Assembly: GCF_933775445.1 (NCBI RefSeq)
Contig: NC_065877.1
Location: forward strand, 25,978,001 to 26,042,000
Length of the DNA stretch: 64,000 nucleotides
Direction of reading: 5' to 3'
DNA from: Argentina anserina
Taxonomy: Eukaryota > Streptophyta > Magnoliopsida > Rosales > Rosaceae
Position numbers and translations under genes: made by a program. The first letter of the stretch is position 1, and each line of letters begins with the position of its first letter. The notes under the pieces were generated by a model. It was not told where the DNA came from. It saw only the letters and a list, made by a program, of their open reading frames with translations, and did not search any database. This document shows positions 37,130 to 49,562 of this stretch, in pieces.

Positions 37130-40100
37130 CTCCCCCTTGTGTCGCATGCCTAGGTTGCATGGTGCACACATCGTTGCCTCGGTAAAAACCTTGTCAAGCA
37201 AAATAAAAACCTCTTGGGTAAAAACAAAAGCTTGATCGAAGGGAAAAAGAGCACAACGCACTGTCTACATTTGATAGGATCATGTGAGGTAAACTCCCCC
37301 TGAAGTCTACGAAACAACTTCCCCTAATTAGTGTCATAATCATGGAGTACAAAGAACAACGTATACAACGTTCATTACATGCTTCTCAAACGTAGTCTTG
37401 GGCCAATGATTAATCATTAATCTAGCCACACATCCTTGGATCATACATGCTATACTTAGCCAAACTTAGATCTTAGGAAACAAGATTGCATAACAACTCA
37501 AAACAAGAGTTTGCAATGAAAATCAGATTCTCGGGTAGAATGACCTTCACTCACTTAAACGGCCATAACTTCGTCGTCAAAATAGGTATCAGCGAACTGT
37601 AAAATGTTCTGAAAATTAGACACCCGTGGCTTTCCAGTGACATAAGATTTACAACCTAATTTGACCGGAGCAGTTCACAGTACTCTGTCAAATTTGACTG
37701 ACTTGCAAATTTTCGGACAGAACTGTCATACTTTGCTAAAATGGTCATAACTCACTCCATATGATAGCTATGAACAAATGGTTGGTGTCCCTAAAAAGTA
37801 GACACATAGACCTTTCCAACGGTACCAATTTCACCATAGTTATTTGAGCGATCTGTTTTATAGGTCTCGTTGAAGTTGACCTACGAAACTGGACAGATTC
37901 TGATTTGTCACATTCAATGTGTCTTTCACAAAGAAATGGGGGAATGAACCAATGAAGGACTGATTTTGGTCTGAGATGGAACCGTACGCATCATTTACGC
38001 TACCAGTGTCGACTATTACATCAAGGCGTACGTTGATATTGCTGGAGCTGCTGGCGGCGTTGGTGTGGATATGATTTGTGTTGGTTCACTAAGTGTAGAA
38101 CTAAACCCATGTCAAAGAAGCAATGCAAGTCCAATGACAATGCATAGACGCATAGCTAATCACGTCATAATAAAAGTAATAGTGTCCCAACAACACTTAT
38201 ATATATGAATCTATAGCTCATTGAATCTCTTCATCATTTTTACTTAGACGGAATAGAGAATCAAATATTAGCTTTCATATGAACACATATGGGTATGAGT
38301 TCTTGCAATCGATTGTACCACGTTCTCTCGAACGTCGCAATCTGATTACATAAGCTCTCCGTGGTCTGGAGGCATTTAAAGTCCCTCGGGCATTCTCATA
38401 TCTGCGTCAAGATCTCTTTACAGATATTCTATGACCATTATCATATGCTGCAAATTAGTTTTCAAGGACACTATTACTGATCAAGTAGCGGAAAACAATT
38501 ATGTCCATAACGAGAGAATATAACTCATCGTAGTCAATACTAGGATAATGAGACAATATTTGCGCCATAAGTCATGCATATATCGTATTACTTCATCTTT
38601 ATCATTACAATTACGAACAACGACCAACATAATAAGTCTACTTCAGCCTGTATTGATTCTTTCCACTTCGGTCAAGTTTCTCATCGTTGATGCTTTACAA
38701 CGGAATAAGAGCATAAGCGAATACATCATCAATCATGGGAGATCAATCCATTAAACACACGCGCGCGCTGTATACGATCAATTCGTGAGATTTCTATTCT
38801 TCTCTAACATCAACAAAAGGAGTCTGTAGCATCCCACAGAAACTTAGTTGATACACATGTTTAGAGAATATCTCTTGATGATGGGCGAAATACTTGTGCC
38901 TACGCACTTCGCTTCTTTCTGGTTTTGATTCCAGAGAATAATAGTCTCTCCCTCATCTAGGCAGGAGCCAACACCGAAACTATGACCCTTACTAGTCCAT
39001 CTTTGCGTTTGCCGCCCTTGTTTTGTGGTGCAATACCATGGGTGCCGACAACACCACAGCGTACGATGGTGTCATCGCCGGCTTCCTTCCCATTTTCAGG
39101 GATGGTGCCGACGGTGCTAGGACCAGGTCATATGAAATTCTCTCATATTCTGAGAGTTCCAACCTTACCGGCACATCACAGTATTTATGTGTGATCTCGT
39201 CACTTTCGCAATATCGGTAAAGTCATTGAGCATCGAATCTTTGACTTTCTGGAAGTAGATAATGCGTTGCACATTTGCTCACTTTGAGTAGTGCGGGATC
39301 TTAATGAGACATAGTGCCACACCACGTCAATTCCTGGCGTTCAAACCGGAATGAGAGCATTCCATATCTCCCCCTAACGACGGGAAGTATGTCTCATCAA
39401 AGTGACCGTCTGCTAATATCGCAAGATAGAGATCAACGGTTGTAGATTGGAAATAGCGGACAAGTGTTGGTGATTCATAAATCATAACCAACCAGAATAC
39501 TTAATCGTTTCAAGTAGACCCATTGAGATAACTACAATAGAGGTACATAAACAACTTTAACCAAATAGGCGTTAGTGAAAAGAACGTTGGGACCGTATCT
39601 AGTGACCATCTGGTACGCACTAAACACCTGGCAAGTTGTGGGTCTGAAACGAATAAGTGTCGCTACATGCAACATGATTACATATCCCCATGCAAAAATC
39701 GGCAGGTTAGTACCCATAACCAAGTACGAGCTCTGCTAGATCGTGCAGTGAATGAACATGAGGAATAATATGTTCAACGACGATCCCAGTAGACTTGCAA
39801 AATGAAATCATCAAAGTCGTGGGGGTGAACTCTCCAACGGTATCCATTTAAATAGATTTGAGAGGATAGGAAGGGTGGTGAGCCCTTAGGATGATGATCA
39901 TAGCTAAAAACTTTAGCGAATGCAGCGTTTCTTGTGGAAAGCAAAGCGACGTGTGACCAACGCGTCGATGCTCTTAACCTATACCATAAAAATACCGAAA
40001 AATGTCCGCATTCGGTTGGATAGGGTCTACTAATGTCACCTTAAATATTTCGTAAGAATTGAATGTTCTCGGTTGGAGCCTTAGCAAATAAGGACTTCCT

Positions 40101-42936
40101 TGAAATCTATCAAAAGAACAAGCTTTGCAAAATGAGCGATGGGCATCAGAGATTACCATGGAGGCATTAGAAAACACGGGAGGCAACACAAGCTCCTGTG
40201 AAGGAGGGGATGCCGCCACCAACTGCCTAACTGCCATGGAGCCGCCGAAATAGGCAGGCTCGGCCTCACCGTGTGGAGCATGGGTGAGGTGATCCTCCAA
40301 TCGCTTCGTGAACATGAAAAATAGATGATAATGTGAATTTCAAAGAACTCGAATCATCATATCTTGTTCAAAATGACCAAAAAACGATCATGTCAAAACC
40401 GAGAAGACAGTAAAACCGAACCCATGATTCAAAGAATCTTGAGTTACATAAAGCTACTGCTGCAGGCAAGCAAAACTATGTCTGCAGGCTAACAAAGCTA
40501 CTGTCGAAGCTTGAAAAAGATACTGTTAATGAAATCTGACAGATTTATTCCTCTCCATTCTTAACACAAATATCAAGATGAAAATCCATCATTGGCATGT
40601 ATGGCCTTTAAAACTTAGCAAGACACGAAGATATAGAACACAATCTCCGCACGAGATCCGTAAAACAACTACCTGCGCCGTAGGACAGTGTGGGTGGTTA
40701 CGCAATTAGCAAGACACTCGATTTCACGACGGGACATTCTCAAAATGAAGATTAAGAGAGTCAACGACGCGGTGAACTTCTCTACACAATACGCCGTAAG
40801 ATATTGTAAGAGGAGGGATTGAAACAAATGTGCAATCCCATCGAGTGTATCACATGGCAATAGAACTACATTCTTCAACTTAAGAGTTGGAAAAACATGG
40901 TATTGGAGCAGTTGAATACCAAACAATTTGGGTGGTAAAAACCATCCAATTGGTGCGGGTCGTCACCAATAATAATAAAATCATTTGAGATATGAAATGA
41001 CTTGGAGAAAACCGGAAAATTAACCGGAAAACCATGTCAAATTAACTCAAAACCGGGTGAAATTTGGACTAGGAAAACGTGGCAACAAGAACTGCTGAAA
41101 TATGCCGAAAACATGACGAGAAAATAGATGAAAAAAAATCGTCGGAAAAACTCGCCGGAAACCGGCGGCACCGATTGCCGGAAATCCGGCCGGTATGGAG
41201 GCCGTATCTTCAGGTCCGACAGGGAACGCCGAAAAATGGCCGGAAGGCGGCGAATACGCCGAAAAACGTTCTGGAAATGCCGGAACAGTAACCGGGGAAA
41301 ACGACGTCAATTTTGACGTTCCGAGGTCCGTTTTCTAAATTTCAAGGTCCAAAATCACAATGTAGTGCTATTGGGGTCCCATGTAACCCAAAAGTGGCCA
41401 ATTTAAAAACCACGTGAGTTGCAAACGTTGACCATGCATGCTAAGCCAAGGCAAATAAATTTCTCAGGAGTCAATCTTGTAAACAAGAAATACGAGAAAT
41501 TTTATAGAATATGCCAATATTTAATATAATACAACCAAACTTCCAATTCCAACAGACGACTTAAGCTAAAGTCGAGCAAGAAACATGGCAATGCCAACGT
41601 CATACTTGAAAAATAGTAAGCATAAAACATAGTCAAAATAGATTGACTAATCAAAAGTCCGTAGCAAAAAAATCTTGCATATCGGATCGGGCGGAGCCTT
41701 AGCCTGAGGCTCAAAAATGTTTGCTTACTTGAGAATGGAAGAATGCTATTTTTCCATCTCCAAAATTCCCTCAAGAAATAGATACAGGTGCCAAAAATGG
41801 CATGCGTTTCTTGGATGTGGAGTATGCATCAATGTCAACTCTGATAATACAACGCCATAGACGTTCATTAAATCACTTAAAGTGTGTTCCATAGAATTCG
41901 TTATTTTTGAGATCTTTTTTCAGCAAATAGTGCTGCTTCAGAGTAATGAATTTCAACTCAAATAAATGAGTACGTAGACCTTGGGATTATCGTTTATAGA
42001 CATGAGTTTAAGAAAACTCAAACATTCAAATAACAGTCGCGATGACGGCGCATCCATGAGAAACGAGAGTTGTATTGGTTTCGAATAATCAAAATATTCA
42101 AGTATGTAACCGGAATTAGAAGGGTTATGATGTATATGGTCACAAAATAATCGATGCATATCGGCAATTCTCATGATCGCACCCAAAACAGCGGTGTACT
42201 CAGACAACCACACGAAATCGATTTCTTCCCTTTAAATAATAACGTGACTCCCCCAGGACCGTCACACGAAAAACGTCGACCAAAAAGGGAATCATATCCC
42301 TCTTTTGTCTCATCGGCATTATAAGAAAGGTCGGAAAAGAAGACATGAAAAAGGCTAATAGCGCCCAATAATTTATATATATATATGTTCAAAAGCAGCA
42401 ACTTTAAGAAAAACATACTTGTTGGTCTGTCAAATAGACCGCATATAATTAAAGTGCTCTGCAAATCGATCGTCATGCATGAAGTTGCTTGATGAATTCT
42501 TTTTCGATCTTCGTTCGATGACATAAAAATCTTGGGAGGATACGATCGAAATCGTATGTAGATGACAAAAGTATCGTCCATCTCGGCATGAATGTCATCA
42601 CCATAGTACGGTGAGCAATGATTTTACCTATACGAGCACGTGAAATATCGTTAGAAATAAAAACGTGCCAATGAACATTTAAATAATGAAATAGGAAAAA
42701 GTAAAAGAAAATATAGTATGAAGCCCAAAGGGCTATTGTGCTCGGCAGGCCATATGCCCAAAAGGGTAGATAAGATGGAAGTAACTTCTCTTGAGCGAAA
42801 AGTTTGCTTGTGCAATTCGCGTTTCTTGCGTAGATATGCGGGAGGAGCAATTTTGAATCCTTTGATGCGAGGTCATGCGGGGCAAAAAGATATTTTTGCG
42901 GAGCAAATGCGAAAGAGACCCTGCGTGGCTGCGTGG

Positions 42937-43140
42937 AAGGGCAGCAGGGGGTCGCAGGGGCTGCGTGTAGGGGCAGCTGGGGGGTCGCAGGGGCTACAGG
43001 GGGGGTCGCAGGTGCTGCAGGGCAGCATGCAGGGCTGTGTGCAGGGGTGTTGCAGGGGCAGCGGGGCTGCAGGGGCTGTGTTGTGGGGCTGCGTGCGGGG
43101 CTTCAGAGGTAGCAGCGGGGGAGGGGAGGTTGCAGCGACG
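42937..43140 (+). repeat. G-rich degenerate repeat tract in copia leader
   Basis: A 200-bp stretch is built of GGGGCTGC, GGGGTCGCAGG and GGGGCAGC words with many runs of four or more G on the plus strand. Several G-quadruplexes could form. On the element's own (minus) strand it is C-rich and lies just inside its 5' LTR. It is out of character with the AT-rich region around it. Confidence 0.8.
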
Positions 43141-43266
43141 GCGAGCAGGGGCTACGCCGACGGGAAGATGTCGGAGGCCGGAGACGACGGCGGCCGGCGG
43201 TGGAGAAGAGAAAAAAATTCTAGGGCTCTAAAAGTTCAGGGTTTTAGGGCAAAGTGCGTGATAACG

Positions 43267-43448
43267 TGTTTTAGGATGAAATAATTGTGTATTATTGAAT
43301 GATATGGGGGCCTATATATAGTCATTACAAAACCACAATCCCGTAGGATTCTGAGTCCTAATCTATTACGGAGATGCTAATCTATCTCATAACAAGAAAC
43401 CTATTAGGCTAAGACACACAAGGATAAAATAGTAATTCTCCCGGAACA
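43267..43448 (-). repeat. 5' LTR of minus-strand copia element
   Basis: 182-bp partner of 36948-37129. Directly inside it, on the minus strand, CGTTATCACGCAC could be a decayed primer binding site. The LTR ends 463 bp upstream of the next gene's start codon. Confidence 0.92.
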
Positions 43449-43453
43449 CATAA

Positions 43454-43911
43454 GAGATTGTGAAGCCTATTTTGGTTTTACTCATAAATATCCCAAGATC
43501 TTTTTCTATTCTTTCTTGTGGATTGAATAGAAGATTAGAAAACCTTAATTTCCCAATAGATGAAAAGGTACAGGTGCCACAGAATTTAAGAGCTTAAGAG
43601 TCACAAAACGACACCCCCAATCTTCCTCCATATCAAAGCAAAGGTCGAGACTTTGATAGTGTGACCAAACATCCAAAGTTTCAAAGGCAGAAGCAAGCAG
43701 CGTACAGTGCGTACTAGACTAGTTTCCCTCACTTCCAATCCAAGCTCCCTCCCACTTTAACCCAACAACACATTAAAGCTTTCATCTTTCAACTCAAAGC
43801 TTCTGTCTTTATCTCCAATCTCTGTTCTCTATGTCTCTTTGAATGACGCATTTTCATGGCTTCGTGTTCATCCATTTTGGGTTCTGAAATCTCTGCAAAC
43901 GCAACACACCC
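43454..43911 (+). promoter_or_regulatory. Promoter and 5' UTR region of the 290-aa gene
   Basis: Only about 460 bp separate the copia LTR from the start codon. The last 200 bases are CT-rich, like a plant leader. A four-codon upstream ORF (ATG at 43831, TGA at 43840) lies in it and could mildly reduce translation. Confidence 0.5.
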
Positions 43912-46614
43912 ATGTCCAATCTATACGTCTTCGTCTTCCTCCTCTTCACTTTCTTCATCGCAATCCCATTCTTTGTTTTCGTCAAACTGAGGAAAACAGA
44001 GCTCGAGCAGCAGACCCAGAACGACGTTTTTGAACTAGAGTCCGAGGCTTTGATTGGGACTACCCACAATGAAAATGACCCGACCCGTTTGGACCCAAAA
44101 GGATCGGGCTCCGAGGACGAGGAGAGGGAGGTGTCCGGCGGCGTTGAGAAAGTGAAGAAGAAGAGGAGGGCTAAGAAGAAGAGTAGTTCATTACATTTGG
44201 AAAAAGAGGAAATGAGTGAGAAGGGGAGTTCGGGTCAGGTTTCGGGTTCTCGGGTCAAGGCTGATGTGGTGTGTTTCTACCCGTTTACATCATCCACTAG
44301 TGCTACACAGAGGAAGATCAAGAAGCAATATGATGAGCTTATGAAGTGTAATGTATCCAAGAAATTGACACTCTCTCAGGTACTTGATAATTTTTTTGTA
44401 CTTTTGCTCTAATGGTTATAGTAGCCTTGTGAAACAAGGTAATGCATAATTGCATTGTACATGGTACGAGTGAGTATTAATGAATGTGATTTGAGCTTCT
44501 GGTATTGGCTTATTGTTAGAGTTTTGTCGTTGATGATGATGATGAGTATAATGGTGCAAAATGAAATCCGATTGGAAAATGTGAGAGATGTAGTTTCATG
44601 TTTAAGCTATTAGGCTTTTGTTAGAGGAAGAACAGGATTGTTTTCTCAAATACATTCGGAAACTGTATAGAGATTTATGTATATATACCACGAACATATG
44701 TGTGGCATCACCTGTGTCAAAATGAGATAGTAGATAGTTCTTACATGTGAAACAATCATGAGACCATGTTTTGTATTTTTCGATTTTGTACTATTGGGAG
44801 GTTAAAGTGCTGTAAGTTGCTACAACTTGACTTTCGATTTGGTGATTGGGCAGCTCTTTGAAATGATCCAAGCTTGGGAATGACCTTTGTTTGGTTGTAG
44901 TTTTCATTAGATGCCCCAAAGATATCATTTGTTGCAAGCATTATATTGTACGTGCACCTTGAGTTCAAAATTTTGAGGTAGAAATGGCCCTACTGAACTT
45001 TTGTGGTAACAGAAAGGACTTGCTTGGTTCCCTCTTTCAAAAAAAAAAGGACTTGCTTGGTTCCTTTTATAATTGGGCTATCTGACTTCGGGGAACTAAT
45101 TCTGGAATCAATGCCTTAGTGCTAAACATGCGTGATGTATCAGCATATCTGTACCTTATTTATATTAATTGTCTTTGCACTTTTGATATTAATCTTGTCC
45201 ACCGCAAGAATCAGTTAGATAACCTGAGCCTAGTGGGTTTTTCCTCTTTAGGTCATCTTATTGTGCTTTAGTCACTTTCGTCCTGAAAATATTTTCATCT
45301 TTAGGTTGTGCATGAAAGGGAATGAAATTAGACGTTTGTGTTCTTGACAGTACTACTATATGAGAAAGATTGTTGTTATTTCTGATTTCTACTTGCAAGA
45401 TAAATATGAAGCATTTGCGATGAATTAGATAGAGTCAGATAGCCAAAACTCCAGATGTTGCTTGTTGTTATTCTCTCCCGAATTAGTTGATTGTGCATCT
45501 ATTAATCCAAACCTCCTAAGTTCATAGATTTGCAACTAGTCAAGAACACATCCAGTTTACAATTCAATGGTAGACAGATAGTGAAGTATCATGCAGAATT
45601 ACCTGCAATGATATAATTGTTCGTGTTCTCTCCTATGCAGGTTGGACAGTTTGCTACGTGCTTAGTTGAGGCCAGAAATGAGCTGCAGCTCAAGTATGTC
45701 TCAAACTAATTTAGAAGCTTTCCCTTCTCCTTGGTTTTCTATTTTCAGTATTATTTCGGTAACATGATCTGTAATTTGCTTTTATATTTATTACCTATTT
45801 CCTTTTTGAACAGGGCTGATGCCATTCAGCGTAAATTCACAATTAGAAAGGCACTACTGTACAAGGCAGATAGATCTTCTTTTGACCGCCTTCGTAAACA
45901 GGTTGGCTCACTGACCCAAATGATATAGTAATCTGGTAGTTAAGAATGTTATTGGAGTACTTGATTATCTATCAAGAGGATTTAATGCTTTGATATTTCA
46001 GATATGCAAGCTAGAATTAGAACAGAAGAGACTGGAAGAGGATGCATCTGTATACAATTGGCTCCAACAACAGCTTAAGCTTTCACCAGCATACATGAAG
46101 GTACCAATATAACTCTGATTCTATGGTTTGAGACGAAAGATTTTAGACATCCCTTCATCTCGTGTTATAGATGATGTTGGTCTGATTTGAAATTTTGTCC
46201 TAATGCTTTAAGAAGTCATGACAGAAGCAGACTTAAAAATTTTAGTTTTTCTTTAAATGGGATGAAAGTTGGGGCTTCACAAATTTGTAAACTTATGTCT
46301 CCTCACATTAACAAATGGAAATCTGAAGATTGTTTTTTTTTTTTTAAGATGCTTGAAATTAGTGCTGACACGGAGTTGAAGACCAAATCCAGTGAGCAGA
46401 TGGATAGTAAAGACGTAGATTTTACTGAAATTTCTTTTGAAGATTTCCTGGCACAAGAAAAGAAGGATTCATTCTGGTTGGTGATTAATTTTCAAACCTC
46501 CCTTCATTTTCCAATATATATATCCTTTTACTTTTGCATGACTCTATAATGGTATCACATTATAAAATCATGTGCAGGCAGAAAAGCATGAAATCAAGAT
46601 CATGCTCAAGCTGA
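43912..46614 (+). CDS. Uncharacterised plant protein, N-terminal membrane anchor plus coiled coil
   Basis: Six exons: 43912-44379, 45641-45693, 45814-45901, 46002-46100, 46349-46476 and 46578-46614. They join in phase to 873 nt, or 290 aa. Residues about 4-24 form one hydrophobic segment (VFVFLLFTFFIAIPFFVFV). Next come an acidic stretch, then a basic KVKKKRRAKKKSS cluster near residues 82-96. The conserved-looking core starts at VCFYPFTSSTSATQRKIKKQ (near residue 121) and continues through an alpha-helical, Lys/Glu-rich part (FTIRKALLYKADRSSFDRLR, ICKLELEQKRLEEDASVYNW) likely to be a coiled coil. I recall similar proteins in other plants, annotated only as hypothetical; I know no function. 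The short last exon (11 codons) is the least certain. Confidence 0.82.
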
Positions 46615-48419
46615 TGAGGGTGATTCTAACTTTGCTTTGGTTCTTTTGGTTGACACGAAATATATATTTTCACAAAGCCATGCATTTGCTGTTTCTCCTT
46701 TTTCTGTTTCCTTATCTAGAAGATAGATAGCATGGATTTCACCTAACTTGAATGTATATACAAGGGTATTGACAAATTTTACACTTATAAGCTCCTGGCT
46801 TGCCAAATTTTTGTATCCTAGCATTTTCTTTTGTTGATTGAGAATATGTACAGTAACATTATATGATATCTAGAGACTAAAAATAGTTTTATTAAAAACT
46901 ACCTCATGACACCTCCAGATTACATGCTCAGATTACCTCCAAATTTTTGTATCCTAACATACCAACAGAATAGAACACATTGTGGCTGGTAAAAGGACAT
47001 AAATTATAGAACCATGCCGGTCACTGCAGTTTGCCTGATCAACACGCATATCTGTTCACCATCGTTGATTAGAGATTACTGTTGAGTTATTGAGGCTCAG
47101 AACACTGATATCAGTGCCAGCTGAACTCCATAAAGGCCAAGTTCGGGCCATTTTCAGTTCTTTGATTAGTTCCAGCAATCACAAATCTTTACCGTCACTT
47201 ACCCAACAAGTTATTTAGTAATTCCATTCGAGTAAACCACAGCAATAGACTATTACAGTCTGCATTACTTCGTTGGCTTCGGTTTCCAGGGAGTGAATAA
47301 CTATTTAACCCGACGGTATAGTAGTTAAACTTTAAAGAACAGGCATATCTTAGCACTTCTCACCTATGCAGACTTTGTTACTGATAGAGATCTGCAACAC
47401 AACCTTGAACCTTGCTTTCAGTCTATCAGTATCACATGTCTACCTCAAGAATGATATCATCAGTTTCCTTGCAGAACATTGAATACCAAACTTGCCAACA
47501 TAGCCTCCAATTAATTGTCACAAGAATTTCTAAACTAAACATGTCAAGTCGTTAAACTTAAGAATCAGTCTATATGTGTTTTGTTAACCAATGCATGGAA
47601 AGAATTGTGGTCTTTCAGGGCGATCTTTTAAATTTGAGGTCTTTGATCTATATATTATTCTCCTAAGTCCTAACACTAGAATATGAGTTGCATCTTAAAA
47701 TAGGTAGAATGTATATTTGGATCACCCTGAGGCCTTGCCCCCTCACTAATGATTTCCAAGCTAGATTTACCAGGAACACCTAAGCTAGCTTACTAGATCA
47801 CTAAAGGAAATATCAAGTAGCCCGATTGGCGGCTGTCTGTAAAATCCTGAACATGGCTGGTAGGTTGACATAGATGCAGTCTGTGACATCCTTAGTTTAT
47901 GCAATGCAGACAGCTAATTTCATTCGCAGACTTGTCTAACTATCATAAGAAAATCCACCTGAAAAATTGGGGTACTGTTGTAAAGTGTAAACCCAAGTGC
48001 AACGGAGGTCTAAGAACTAAGAAGACAAATATATGAATATTTTCTCAAGGACATGAGGCACCTTAAGCATGGGGCTGTATTTAGAAATTGATATTTGCGG
48101 CTGCAGTCTGAAAAGACCACGACATAATTGCTATGCTTTCTTGGTCTAGCTAATGCTAGTAATGGAAAATAGTTTAATGTTGATGGCGCAAGAACTTTAT
48201 ATAGCATTTGTCCACATATATGCATAATGATGGATATTTCAGCTAGACAGAAAGAGGTTCTCCATTCGTGTAATGATAAGTTTTCAAGTTTTCTTACAGA
48301 TATGGTAGGTTTTGGAGTATCTGAAGCGCAAGTTCATGTACATATCATAGTATGAATGAACCTAGAAATTATAGTAGCTAGGCATGCAATGATTACAGAT
48401 TTACAGTAAGTTATATTAA
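46615..48419. other. Intergenic DNA, no gene seen
   Basis: Contains the 3' ends of two convergent genes. Nothing recognisable otherwise on either strand. Confidence 0.5.
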
Positions 48420-49562
48420 TTATGCAGTGGGGTAAGAGGCTAACATAGCAATACCACAAAGACCTTCTGGTGCATCAATATCTCTCTGCATTCTTATGTA
48501 ACCTTCTTCACCCCATTGTGCCCCCCAGGAGTTCTTAACCAGCCAATACTTAGTCCCATCATCGCCAACACCATAACCAACAGCAGTAACACCATGGTCT
48601 AGGCTTGTTCCACAAGTTCCAGTGAAAACACCACTAGAATAGAATTGGAAATCAGATCCACTAGCATCAATGGCAACAGAAATAGGCTGACCGGCAACGG
48701 CCTTAAGAAGGGCGCTTTCACTATTTGCAGGCACATCTTCGTGGCCAGTTATTGATGCTGCATGGCTTGCTTCCTTCTGTGCATTGCATGTACCATCGAC
48801 ACCGGTGTAGGGGTAATTAGCCTCAGTACTAAGTCCGTGATTTTGATTGATGAAGTCAAAGGCATTGTCCATCAAGCCACCCTCACAGCCTTGGTCTTCA
48901 CCATTCACATCACAGTCGACCAACTCTTGTTCGGACAAAGAGATCAGTTTGCCGGATGTAAGCTGAGTGATTCCTTCCATGGCTGCAACAGCTGAGAAAG
49001 CCCAACAGCATCCTGTATATATAGATATGACAAATTAGTACAAGTTATACTTGTAATCCCTTTTATACTAGAACTTAGCAGCTGTTCTTAATCTATAAGT
49101 AACCCTTCGCCAGATGCTTCATTACGTACCACATTGGCCTTGATCTTTGACTGGGGTTACAGCTCCTTTCTGTCTCCAGTCCACAGTGGCTGGCACAGTA
49201 ACGTTTTCATACTTGAAAGAAGTGGTCTTTGTGGAACATTCATGCCCCTTGAATCGATTTCTCGAGGCAATAAATTCTTCATTCAAAAGGTCTGCAAATT
49301 GATTGACACTTAACTTGTAAGGCTTGCTTGCATCATTGTTGGATGATTCTACATATGCTACAGTTTCCTTGAATATCTGGAAGCGCTTCTCCTTCTCGTT
49401 AATGTCATTGTAGACACGTCCATAACGAGCCAACCATAGCTCGAATCTCCCATACATTGAGGCATCTTGGAGAGTGCGAGAAGTGGCTTCAGAGGACCAG
49501 GCCCCAAACACAACGAGGATCAAGGCCAAAGAGAGACATTTTCCGAGGTTAGTGAACTCCAT
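48420..49562 (-). CDS. Papain-type cysteine protease (SAG39/SAG12-like), copy A
   Basis: A secretory C1A protease of the senescence-associated type, acting in vacuole or apoplast. Two exons, 49562-49130 and 49012-48420, join in a split Gly codon to 341 aa. A signal peptide occupies residues 1 to about 26. The I29 inhibitory propeptide follows, with an ERFNIN-like stretch ([20 protein letters not shown]) and a mature start near [20 protein letters not shown]. The catalytic set is complete: Gln141, Cys147 (QCGCCWAFS), His284 ([11 protein letters not shown]) and Asn305 (VKNSWG). No C-terminal granulin domain. A TATA box (CTATATAAAC on the minus strand) lies about 90 bp upstream. Copy B lies 1.7 kb upstream in the same direction, so this is a tandem duplication. 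Confidence 0.95.

Larger units (their letters stand above)
36948..43448 (-). mobile_element. Decayed Ty1/copia retrotransposon, minus strand
   Basis: Two direct 182-bp LTRs (36948-37129 and 43267-43448) bound a 6.5-kb element. Read on the minus strand, the LTR starts TGTTCCGGGAG and ends CCTAAAACA. A polypurine tract AAGGGGGAG adjoins the 3' LTR (plus 37130-37139). Flanking 5-mers are CAGAA and CATAA, a target duplication with one change. The LTRs differ at about 13 of 182 positions. Copia features are recognisable on the minus strand: an integrase-like stretch (NLPIFAWGYVIMLHVATLIR) near 39530-39720 and a reverse-transcriptase stretch (YSPVMDIIVFRYLI) near 38460-38560. Stops and shifts are everywhere. 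The 40-43.2 kb part is not recognisable as gag and includes a G-rich tract, so other material may be present. Confidence 0.9.

Noticed and set aside
41047..41316. ORFs rich in Arg/Lys in the CCGG-rich segment
   Set aside because: Composition effect inside the copia element; no similarity to gag that I can see.
42718..43284. 188-codon Gly/Ala/Arg-rich ORF
   Set aside because: Produced by the G-rich repeat tract and runs into the LTR; not a plausible protein.
43839..44033. ORF overlapping the start of the 290-aa gene
   Set aside because: Begins with a non-ATG codon and is a shadow of exon 1, whose own frame splices cleanly into five further exons.
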